From NCBI GenBank assembly GCA_013076295.1, contig RQOL01000754.1, positions 1 through 64,000 of the forward strand: a stretch of DNA of 64,000 bases, written 5' to 3'. Position 1 is the stretch's first letter; each line of letters starts with the position of its first letter. The position numbers were made by a program, and so were the translations under genes. Origin of the DNA: Sanderia malayensis (Eukaryota; Cnidaria; Scyphozoa; Semaeostomeae; Pelagiidae). This document shows positions 20,801 through 32,200 of this stretch, piece after piece. A model generated the notes under the pieces. It saw nothing but the letters and a program-made list of their open reading frames with translations. It did not search any database and was not told the DNA's origin.

Positions 20801-23800
20801 CAAACAAACAAATGCATGTGTAATTTAGTTAGTTTCAGCTGTAATAACGTGGATTCGTGTGCAATTAGTGTGCAGTGATGTTAATATCACTGCAAACAAA
20901 CAAATGCATATGTAACTTAGTTAGTTTCAGCTCTAATAACGTGGAATCGTGTGCAATTAGTGTGCAGTAAAGTTAAGATCACTGAAAACAAGCAAATGCA
21001 TGTGTATTTTACTTAGCTTCAGCTGTAATAACGTGGAATCATGTGCAATTAGTGCGCAGTAATTTTAATCTCACGGAAAACAAGCAAATGCATGTCGTTC
21101 TTAGTTAGCTTCAGCTGTAATTACGTGGATTCATGTGCAATTAGGGTGCAGTAATGTTAAAATCACTGCAAACAAACAAATGCATGTGTATTTTAGTTAG
21201 TTTCAGCTCTAATAACGTGGAATCGTGTGCAATTAGTGTGCAGTAACATTAATATCGCTGAAAACAAGCAAATGCATGTGTATTTTACTTAGCTTCAGCT
21301 GTAATAACGTGGAATCATGTGCAATTAGTGTGCAGTAATGTTAATATCACTGAAAACAAGCAAATGCATGTGTAACTTAGTTAGTTTCAGCTCTAATAAC
21401 GTGGAATCGTGTGCAATTAGTGTGCAGTAAAGTAAAGATCACTGAAAACAAGCAAATGCATGTGTATTTTACTTAGCTTCAGCTGTAATAACGTGGAATC
21501 ATGTGCAATTAGTGTGCAGTAATGTTAATCTCACGGAAAACAAGCAAATGCATGTCGTTCTTAGTTAGCTTCAGCTGTAATTACGTGGATTCATGTGCAA
21601 TTAGGGTGCAGTAATGTTAAAATCACTGCAAACAAACAAATGCATGTGTATTTTAGTTAGTTTCAGCTCTAATAACGTGGAATCGTGTGCAATTAGTGTG
21701 CAGTAAAGTTAAGGTCACTGAAAACAAGCAAATGCATGTGTATTTTACTTAGCTTCAGCTGTAATAACGTGGAATCATGTGCAATTAGCGTGCAGTAATG
21801 TTAATCTCACGGAAAACAAGCAAATGCATGTCGTTCTTAGTTAGCTTCAGCTGTAATTACGTGGATTCATGTGCAATTAGGGTGCAGTAATGTTAAAATC
21901 ACTGCAAACAAACGAATGCATGTGTATTTTAGTTAGTTTCAGCTCTAATAACGTGGAGTCGTGTGCTATTAGTGTGCAGTAACGTTAATATCACTGAAAA
22001 CAAGCAAATGCATGTGTATTTTACTTAGCTTCAGCTGTAATAACGTGGAATCATGTGCAATTAGTGTGCAGTAATGTTAATATCACTGAAAACAAGCAAA
22101 TGCATGTGTATTTTACTTAGTTCCAACTGTAATAACGTAGATTCATGTTCAAATAGTGTGCAGTAATGTTAAAATCACTGAAACGAAGCAAATTCATGCA
22201 AGTTTTACTTAGTTTCAGCGGTAATAACGTGGATTCTTGTGCAATGAGTGTGCAGTAATGTTAATATCACTGCAAACAAACAAATGCATGTTTAATTTAG
22301 TTAGTTTCAGCTGTAATAACGTTGATTCATGTCCAATTAGTGTGCAGTAATGTTAATATCACTGAAAACAAGCAAATGCATGTGCATTTCACTTAGTTTG
22401 AGGTGTAACAACGTGGATTCATGTGCCATTACTATGCAGTAATGTGAATATCACTGAAAACATGCAAATGCATGTGTATTTTACTTACTTTCAACTGTAA
22501 TAAAGTGGACTCATGTGCCATTAGTGTGCAGTAGTGTTAATATCACTGAAAACACGCAAATGCATGTGTAGTTTACTTAGCTTCAGCTGTAATAACGTGG
22601 AATCATGTGCAATTAGTGTGCAGTAATGTTAATATCACTGCAAACAAACAAATGCATGTTTAATTTAGTTAGTTTCAGCTGTAATAACGTTGATTCATGT
22701 CCAATTAGTGTGCAGTAATGTTAATATCACTGAAAACAAGCAAATGCATGTGCATTTCACTTAGTTTGAGGTGTAACAACGTGGATTCATGTGCCATTAC
22801 TGTGCAGTAATGTGAATATCACTGAAAACATGCAAATGCATGTGTATTTTACTTACTTTCAACTGTAATAAAGTGGACTCATGTGCCATTAGTGTGCAGT
22901 AGTGTTAATATCACTGAAAACACGCAAATGCATGTGTAGTTTACTTAGCTTCAGCTGTAATAACGTGGAATCATGTGCAATTAGTGTGCAGTAATGTTAA
23001 TCTCACGGAAAACAAGCAAATGCATGTCGTTCTTAGTTAGCTTCAGCTGTAATTACGTGGATTCATGTGCAATTAGGGTGCAGTAATGTTAAAATCACTG
23101 CAAACAAACGAATGCATGTGTATTTTAGTTAGTTTCAGCTCTAATAACGTGGAATCGTGTGCTATTAGTGTGCAGTAACGTTAATATCACTGAAAACAAG
23201 CAAATGCAGGTGTATTTTACTTAGCTTCAGCTGTAATAACGTGGAATCATGTGCAATTAGTGTGCAGTAATGTTAATATCACTGAAAACAAGCAAATGCA
23301 TGTGTATTTTACTTAGTTCCAACTGTAATAACGTAGATTCATGTTCAAATAGTGTGCAGTAATGTTAAAATCACTGAAACGAAGCAAATTCATGCAAGTT
23401 TTACTTAGTTTCAGCGGTAATAACGTGGATTCTTGTGCAATGAGTGTGCAGTAATGTTAATATCACTGCAAACAAACAAATGCATGTTTAATTTAGTTAG
23501 TTTCAGCTGTAATAACGTTGTTTCATGTTTAATTTAGTTAGTTTCAGCTGTAATAACGTTGATTCATGTCCAATTAGTGTGCAGTAATGTTAATATCACT
23601 GAAAACAAGCAAATGCATGTGCATTTCACTTAGTTTGAGGTGTAACAACGTGGATTCATGTGCCATTACTGTGCAGTAATGTGAATATCACTGAAAACAT
23701 GCAAATGCATGTGTATTTTACTTAATTTCAACTGTAATAAAGTGGACTCATGTGCCATTAGTGTGCAGTAGTGTTAATATCACTGAAAACACGCAAATGC

Positions 23801-25398
23801 ATGTGTAGTTTACTTAGTTTCAGCTGTAATAAAGTGGATTTAGGTGCTATCAGTGTGCAGTTATGTTAATATCACTGCAAATAAGCAAATGCATGTGTAT
23901 TTCATTAAATTTCAGCTGTAATAACGTGGAATCATGTGCAATAGGTGTGCAGTAATGTTATTATCATTGCAAACAAACAAATACATATTTAATTTAGTTA
24001 TTTTTAGCTGTAGTAACGTAGATTCATGTGCAGATAGTGTGCAGAAATGTTAAAATCACTGAAAAGAAGCAAATGCATGTTTGTTTTACTTAGTTTCAGC
24101 TGTAATAACGTGGATTCATGTGCAATTAGTGTGCAGTAATGTTAATCTCACTGAAGACAAGCTAATGCATGTGTATTTTATTTGGTTTGAGCTGTAATAA
24201 CGTAGATTCATGTGCAATTAGTGTGCAGTAATGATAATATCACTGAAAACAAGCAAATGCATGTGTATTTTATTTAGTATTAGCTGTATTAACGTGGATT
24301 CATGTGCAATAAGTGTGCAGTAATGTTAATATCACTGCAAACAAACAAATGCATGTTTAATTTAATTAGTTCCAGCTGTAATAACGTTGATTCATGTCCA
24401 ATTAGTGTACAGTAATGTTAATATCACCGAAAACAAACAAATGCATGTGTATTTTACTTCGTTTTAGCTGTAACAACGTGGATTCATGTGCAATTAGGGT
24501 TTAACATTGTTAATATTAATTAAAACAAGCACATGCATGTGTATTTTATTTAATTGCATCTATAATAACGTGGATTCATGTGCAATTAGCGTGCAGTAGT
24601 GTTAATATCACTGAAAACACGCAAATGCCGGTCTTTCATAGTTAGTTTAAGCTGTACGTGGATTCATGTGCAATTAATGTGTAGTAATGTTAATATCACT
24701 GCAAACAAACAAATCCATGTGTATTTTAATTAGTTTCAGCTGTAACAACATGCATTCATGTGCAATAAGTGTGCAGTAATGTTAATGTCCCTGAAAACAA
24801 ACAAATGCATGTGTATTTTAATTAGTTTCAGCTGTAATAACGTTGATTCATGTCCAATTAGTGTACAGTAATGTTAATATCACTGAAAACAAGCCAATGC
24901 ATGTGTATTTTACTTAGTTTGAGGTGTAACAACGTGGATTCATGTGCCATTACTGTGCAGTAATGTTAATATCACTGAAAACATGCAAATGCATGTGTAT
25001 TTTACTCACTTTCAACTGTAACAAAGTGGACTCATGTGCCATTAGTGTGCAGTAGTGTTAATATCACTGAAAACACGGAAATGCATGTGTAGTTTACTTA
25101 GTTTCAGCTGTAATAACGTGGAATCATGTGCAATTAGTGTGCAGTAATGTTAATATCACTGAAAACAAGCAAATGCATCTGTATTTTACTTAGTTCCAAC
25201 TGTAATAACGTAAATTCATGTTCAAATAGTGTGCAGTAATGTTAAAGTGCCCCTACACCTTATTTTTTTATTGGCTAAAACTATAGATTCGAATGCGCTG
25301 ATTCTGAATCCGTTTATATTTTTGTGATATGACAAGTAGTTTTTGAGATACGAGGAAACGCGTGCCACTTTTTCGTGGTCAACTTTTAGGACCGTAAT

Positions 25399-25426
25399 TT
25401 ACCTACTATGACATCATAGTAGGTAA
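25399..25426. repeat. Subterminal palindrome of the transposon
   Basis: Two perfect 13-bp arms (ttacctactatga and its complement) separated by CA. A partly decayed counterpart with core ctatgatgtcatag is at 26,577-26,590 near the other end. This could be a transposase-binding or hairpin-forming site. Confidence 0.75.
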
Positions 25427-25595
25427 ACTCCAATGTAGTGGCTGCTTGTTGTATTCAGTGGCGGCGGGCATAGGCCTACATTCAGTCAGTATAATAAATA
25501 TTGTTTGCGTTGCGGTTTTGTCGTGTCTCGCTATGTGTATTCGTGGGTATTTGTGCAATTTTGGTGATCAGAATCGAATAGAAAGTTCCCACGAA

Positions 25596-25832
25596 TTAAC
25601 ATTCTTTGTCGGATAGTAGTTCATGACAGTAGGGATTGCAGTGCCGAGGAATGCGAAGATGGCGAGGGGATAGGATTGATCGTATCGTAGAGCAAAGCAG
25701 ATCGTTGATAGTGATACCGATGAAGGAGAAACCTGATGCATTTGATGCCATTTGGCTGAGAACTCTTTCAGTTAAAGCCATGAAAGAGATGTGAGCAAGA
25801 AAAGAAATGTTGAAAGAAAACTTTCTGGGCAT
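25596..25832 (-). pseudogene. Unrecognised open frame inside the transposon (78 aa)
   Basis: A short ATG-started frame downstream of the THAP-like relic on the same strand. I see no motif in it. It might be a remnant of the body of the same transposase gene, but composition alone does not show this. Confidence 0.2.
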
Positions 25833-25922
25833 TTGACTAGATCTGAATTATTATCTTTTTGTTGTGTTTGTGATGAAGCAAAAGTGTATATCAAAATACA
25901 ATACACGCAATAATTTAGGCCA

Positions 25923-26267
25923 TCATATCCGTGTCAGTCTAAACCTTTGGGGTTTGAGGAAGCTTGAAACCATTCGATTTTCATTTGGAACAGCAAGTGT
26001 AGAAAATCTGCAACACAATTCCTTATTACTACACATGAATGTCCTTATTGTACCGAAATTATTGCGCTTTGTTGTTTGATTTATTTCATTCATGATGAGG
26101 CGTCCATAGAATTTCTTCCGTCGTTGCGAATTGATGAAATCTATCCATCTCCTTCTCCTCACAGTTTTAGGGCGATCATTCTGATAAAGCAGAATTTTGT
26201 GAAGCCATACAAATTTTGATTTATCGGGTGTATTTCCATGGGCTAGCAAAACACATCGATATGGCAT
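25923..26267 (-). pseudogene. Decayed THAP-domain reading frame of the transposon
   Basis: This 114-codon frame starts with the THAP-like pattern MPYRC, then NTPDKS at about residues 12-17, an HK pair, DRP, and RRRWIDFINSQRRKKF at about 39-54. A later stretch CCRFSTLAVPNEN resembles the segment that follows the zinc site in THAP proteins. THAP domains bind DNA through a C2CH zinc centre. Here the second cysteine, expected at residue 10, is His, and the CSxHF segment is not recognisable, so zinc binding is probably lost. The frame then ends without any transposase catalytic domain. It is most likely the N-terminal remnant of a THAP-containing transposase; co-option is not suggested by anything seen. 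The call rests on pattern recognition without a profile search. Confidence 0.5.
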
Positions 26268-29200
26268 ATTTTCCCAGTTTTATCATCATGTTTTGATGCT
26301 CTTCTTGGCATCCCCGTTCCCGTACAGTTTTAACATTGCACGGCCCACGCCCGCCTCCACTGAGCACAACGAGCAAACACTACATGGGAAATTTGTAATT
26401 CCTCCCCACAGCTGCAAACTCATCGCAAGCCTTTCAAATTTCAATGTCATAATGCGCCGACCTGTTTCTAATCATCAAAGTCAAAAAAACAAATATCGAG
26501 TGCATCATATGAGAGAAAATTGATGCCGGATTTGTTGCTTCAGTACGGGAAAATGAACGGGGCACAATGGCACCAACTATGATGTCATAGTAGGTAGATC
26601 CCAGTCCTAAAAGTTGACCACAAAAAATGGCGAAAATGACGAAACATCGACAATTCCCCACGTTATAACTCGTTAACTAGACGTCAGATTTAAAAAATAT
26701 TTTCGTATCTAAAATCAGCGAAGAAAGTTTTATCGATATAAAGAATAAAAAAATAAGGTGTAGGGGCACTTTAAAATCACTGAAAAGAAGCAAATGCATG
26801 CAAGTTTTACATAGTTTCAGCGGTAATAACGTGGATTCATGTGCAATGAGTGTGCAGTAATGTTAATATCACTGCAAACAAACAAATGCATGTTTAATTT
26901 AGTTAGTTTCAGCTGTAATAGCGTTGATTCATGTCCAATTTGTGTGCAGTAACGTTAATATCACTGAAAACAAGCAAATGCATGTGTATTTTACTTAGTT
27001 TGAGGTGTAACAACGTGCATTCATGTGCCATTACTGTGCAGTAATGTTAATATCACTGAAAACACGCAAATGCATGTGTAGTTTACTTAGTTTCAACTGT
27101 AATAACGTGGATTCAGGTGCTATCAGTGTGCAGTTATGTTAATATCACTGAAGACAAGCAGATGCATGTGTATTTTTTTTAGTTTCAGCTGTAACAACGT
27201 GGATTCATGTGCAATTAGTGTGCAGCAATGTTAATATCACTGCAAATAAGCAAATGCATGTGTATTTCATTAAATTTCAGCTGTAATAACGTGGAATCAT
27301 GTGCAATAGGTGTGCAGTAATGTTTATATCATTGCAAACAAACAAATACATATTTAATTTAGTTATTTTTAGCTGTAGTAACGTAGATTCATGTGCAGAT
27401 AGTGTGCAGTAATGTTAAAATCACTGAAAAGAAGCAAATGCATGTTTGTTTTACTTAGTTTCAGTTGTAATAACGTGGATTCATGTGCAATAAGTGTGCA
27501 GTAATGTTAATATCACTGCAAACAAACAAATGCATGTTTAATCTAGTTATTTTCAGCTGTATCAACGTGGATTCATGTACAATTATTGTGCAGTAATGTT
27601 AATATCACTGCAAAAAAGCAAATGCATGTGTATTTTATTTGGTTTCAGCTGTAATAACGTGGATTCATTTGCAATTAGTGTGCAGTATTTTTAATATCAT
27701 TGCAAACAAACAAATGCATGCGTAATTTAGTTAGTTTCAGCTGTAAAAACGTGGATTCATGTGCAATAGGTGTGCAGTAATGTTAATATCATTGCAAACA
27801 AACAAATACATATTTAATTTAGTTATTTTTAGCTGTAGTAACGTAGATTCATGTGCAGATAGTGTGCAGTAATGTTAAAATCACTGAAAAGAAGCAAATG
27901 CATGTTTGTTTTACTTAGTTTCAGTTGTAATAACGAGGATTCATGTGCAATAAGTGTGCAGTAATGTTAATATCACTGCAAACAAACAAATGCATGTTTA
28001 ATCTAGTTATTTTCAGCTGTATCAACGTGGATTCATGTACAATTATTGTGCAGTAATGTTAATATCACTGCAAAAAAGCAAATGCATGTGTATTTTATTC
28101 GGTTTCAGCTGTAATAACGTGGATTCATTTGCAATTAGTGTGCAGTATTTTTAATATCATTGCAAACAAACAAATGCATGCGTAATTTAGTTAGTTTCAG
28201 CTGTAACAACGTGGATTCATGTGCAATTAGTGTGCAGCAATGTTAATATCACTGAAAACAAGCTAATGCATGTGTATTTTATTTGGTTTGAGCTGTAATA
28301 ACGTAGATTCATGTGCAATTAGTGTGCAGTAATGTTAAGATAACTGAAAACACGCAAATGCCTGTCTGTCATACTTAGTTTAAGCTGTAATAACGTGGAT
28401 TCATGTGCAATTAATGTGTAGTAATGTTAATATCACTGCAAACAAACAAATCCATGTGTATTTTAATTAGCTTCAGCTGTAACAACATGGATTCATGTGC
28501 AATAAGTGTGCAGTAACGTTAATGTCACTGAAAACAAACAAATGCATGTGTATTTCACTTAGTTTCAGCTGTAATAACGTGGATTAATGTGAAATTAGTG
28601 TGCAGTAATGTTAAGATAACTGAAAACAAGTAAATGCATATGTATTTTACTTAGTTTCAACTGTAAAAACGTAGATTCAGGTGCCATTAGTGTGCAGTAG
28701 TGTTAATATCACTGAAAACACGCAAATGCATGTGTAGTTTACTTAGTTTCAGCTGTAATAAAGTGGACTCATGTGCAATTAGTGTGCAGTAATGTTAATA
28801 TCACTGCAAACAAACAAATGCATGTGTAGTTTACTTAGTTTCAGCTGTAATAACGTGGATTCAGGTGCTATCAGTGTGCAGTTATGTTAATATCACTGAA
28901 GACAAGCAGATGCATGTGTATTTTTTATAGTTTCAGCTGTAACAACGTGGATTCATGTGCAACTAGTGTGCAGCAATGTTAATATCACTGAAAACAAGCT
29001 AATGCATGTGTATTTTATTTGGTTTGAGCTGTAATAACGTAGATTCATGTGCAATTAGTGTGAAGTAATGTTATTATCACTGAAAACAAGCAGATGCATG
29101 TCTTTCTTAGTTTGTTTCAGCTATAATAACGTGGATTCATGTGCAATTAGTGTGCAGTATTGCTAATGTCACTGCAAACAAACAAATGCATGTGTATTTT

Positions 29201-32200
29201 ACTTCGTTTTAGCTGTAACAACGTGGATTCATGTGCAATTAGGGTTTAACATTGTTAATATTAATTTAAACAAGCACATGCATGTGTATTTTATTTAATT
29301 GCATCTGTAATAACGTGGATTCATGTGCAATTAGCGTGCAGTAGTCCTAATATCACTGAAAACACGCAAATGCCTGTCTTTCACACTTAGTTTAAGCTGT
29401 AATAACGTGGATTCATGTGCAATTAATGTGTAGTAATGTTAATATCACTGCAAACAAACAAATCCATGTGTATTTTAATTAGTTTCAGCTGTAACAACAT
29501 GGATTCATGTGCAATAAGTGTGCAGTAATGTTAATGTCACTGAAAACAAACAAATGCATGTGTATTTTACTTAGTTTCAGCTGTAATAACGTGGATTGAT
29601 GTGCAATTATTGTTCAGCAGTGTTAAGATTACTTTAAACAAGTAAATGCATATGTATTTTACCTAGTTCCAAGTGTAAAAACGTAGATTCGGGTGCAATT
29701 AGTATGCAGTAATGTTAGAATCACTGAAAACAAGCAAATCCATGTGTATTTTACTTAGTTTGAGCTGTAACAACGTGGATTCATGTGCAATTAGTGTGCA
29801 GTAATGATAATATCACTGAAAACAAGCAAATGCATGTGTATTATATTTAGTATTAGCTGTATTAACGTGGATTCATGTGCAATAAGTGTGCAGTAATGTT
29901 AATATCACTGCAAACAAACAAATGCATGTGTATTTTATTTAGATTCAGCTGTAATAACGTGGATTGATGTGCAATTTTTGTTCAGCAGTGTTAAGATTAC
30001 TTTAAACAAGTAAATGCATATGTATTTTACCTAGTTCCAAGTGTAAAAACGTAGATTCGGGTGCAATTAGTATGCAGTAATGTTAGAATAACTGAAAACA
30101 AGCAAATCCATGTGTATTTTACTTAGTTTGAGCTGTAACAACGTGGATTCATGTGCAATTAGTGTGCAGTAATGATAATATCACTGAAAACAAGCAAATG
30201 CATGTGTATTATATTTAGTATTAGCTGTATTAACGTGGATTCATGTGCAATTAGTGGGCAGTAATGTTAATATCTCGCCAAACAAACAAATGCATGTTTA
30301 GTTTACTTAGTTTCAGCTGTAATAACGTGGATTCAGGTGCTATCAGTGTGCAGTTATGTTAATATCACTGAAGACAAGCAGATGCATGTGTATTTTTTTT
30401 AGTTTCAGCTGTAACAACGTGGATTCATGTGCAATTAGTGTGCAGGAATGTTAATATCACTGAAAACAAGCTAATGTATGTGTATTTTATTTGGTTTGAG
30501 CTGTAATAACGTAGATTCATGTGCAATTAGTGTGAAGTAATGTTATTATCACTGAAAACAAGCAGATGCATGTCTTTCTTAGTTTGTTTCAGCTATAATA
30601 ACGTGGATTCATGTGCAATTAGTGTGCAGTAATGTTAATGTCACTGAAAACAAACAAATGCATGTGTATTTTACTTAGTTTCAGCTGTAATAACGTGGAT
30701 TGATGTGCAATTATTGTTCAGCAGTGTTAAGATTACTTTAAACAAGTAAATGCATATGTATTTTACCTAGTTCCAAGTGTAAAAACGTAGATTCGGGTGC
30801 AATTAGTATGCAGTAATGTTAGAATCACTGAAAACAAGCAAATCCATGTGTATTTTACTTAGTTTGAGCTGTAACAACGTGGATTCATGTGCAATTAGTG
30901 TGCAGTAATGATAATATCACTGAAAACAAGCAAATGCATGTGTATTATATTTAGTATTAGCTGTATTAACGTGGATTCATGTGCAATAAGTGTGCAGTAA
31001 TGTTAATATCACTGTAAACAAACAAATGCATGTGTATTTTACTTAGATTCAGCTGTAATAACGTGGATTGATGTGCAATTATTGTTCAGCAGTGTTAAGA
31101 TTACTTTAAACAAGTAAATGCATATGTATTTTACCTAGTTCCAAGTGTAAAAACGTAGATTCGGGTGCAATTAGTAACCAGTAATGTTAGAATCACTGAA
31201 AACAAGCAAATCCATGTGTATTTTACTTAGTTTGAGCTGTAACAACGTGGATTCATGTGCAATTAGTGTGCAGTAATGATAATATCACTGAAAACAAGCA
31301 AATGCATATGTATTATATTTAGTATTAGCTGTATTAACGTGGATTCATGTGCAATTAGTGGGCAGTAATGTTAATATCTCGGCAAACAAACAAATGCATG
31401 TTTAGTTTACTTAGTTTCAGCTGTAATAACGTGGATTCAGGTGCTATCAGTGTGCAGTTATGTTAATATCACTGAAGACAAGCAGATGCATGTGTATTTT
31501 TTTTAGTTTCAGCTGTAACAACGTGGATTCATGTGCAATTAGTGTGCAGGAATGTTAATATCACTGAAAACAAGCTAATGTATGTGTATTTTATTTGGTT
31601 TGAGCTGTAATAACGTAGATTCATGTGCAATTAGTGTGAAGTAATGTTATTATCACTGAAAACAAGCAGATGCATGTCTTTCTTAGTTTGTTTCAGCTAT
31701 AATAACGTGGATTCATGTGCAATTAGTGTGCAGTAATGTTAATGTCACCGAAAACAAACAAATGCATGTGTATTTTACTTCGTTTTAGCTGTAACAACGT
31801 GGATTCATGTGCAATTAGGGTATAACATTGTTCATATTAATTAAAACAAGCACATGCATGTGTATTTTATTTAATTGCATCTGTAAAAACGTGGATTCAT
31901 GTGCCATTACTGTGCAGTAATGTTAATATCCCTGAAAACATGCAAATTCATGTGTATTTTACTTACTTTCAACTGTAATAAAGTGGACTCATGTGCCATT
32001 AGTGTGCAGTAGTGTTAATATCACTGAAAACACGCAAATGCATGTGTAGTTTACTTAGTTTCCGCGTAATAAAGTGGACTCATGTGCAATTAGTGTACAG
32101 TAATGTTAATATCACTGCAAACAAACAAATGCATGTGTAGTTTACTTAGTTTCAGCTGTAATAACGTGGATTCAGGTGCTATCAGTGTGCAGTTATGTTA

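Larger units (their letters stand above)
8991..25245 (+). repeat. ~92-bp satellite array, left segment
   Basis: About 176 head-to-tail monomers in one orientation. A typical monomer runs ttcagctgtaataacgtgg, then attcatgtgcaattagtgtg, cagtaatgttaatatcactg, and a more variable tail with caaatgcatgtgtatttta. The unit of about 92 bp is not a multiple of three and carries stops in all frames, so it is non-coding. The first monomer (8,991-9,061) is strongly diverged. Monomer variants recur in fixed orders, which gives higher-order repeats. There are no genes in this stretch; a 67-codon frame at 16,633-16,836 is chance. The array resembles centromeric or heterochromatic satellite in size, AT content and organisation, but position on the chromosome is unknown. 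Confidence 0.97.
25242..26774. mobile_element. Kolobok-like DNA transposon (TTAA target duplication) inserted in the satellite
   Basis: The element body is 25,246-26,770 (1,525 bp), flanked by direct TTAA copies at 25,242-25,245 and 26,771-26,774. Its ends are inverted: 25,246-25,272 pairs perfectly with 26,744-26,770, starting AGTGCCCCTACACC. Inverted similarity continues imperfectly to about 25,427 and 26,576, including a shared stretch gtggtcaacttttaggac and a palindrome. Removing the element and one TTAA restores a normal satellite monomer. TTAA duplications are typical of both piggyBac and Kolobok. The AG terminal dinucleotides after TTAA and an internal THAP-like frame favour Kolobok, in which THAP domains are known. 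No intact transposase is present, so it is non-autonomous or decayed. Apart from the THAP relic, the interior shows nothing recognisable. Confidence 0.85.

Noticed and set aside
25864..26079. 71-aa plus-strand frame in the transposon
   Set aside because: It is antisense to the THAP-like frame and shows no recognisable feature.
26293..26661. Short frames on both strands in the right part of the transposon
   Set aside because: No motif, no codon pattern and mutual overlap; treated as chance frames.
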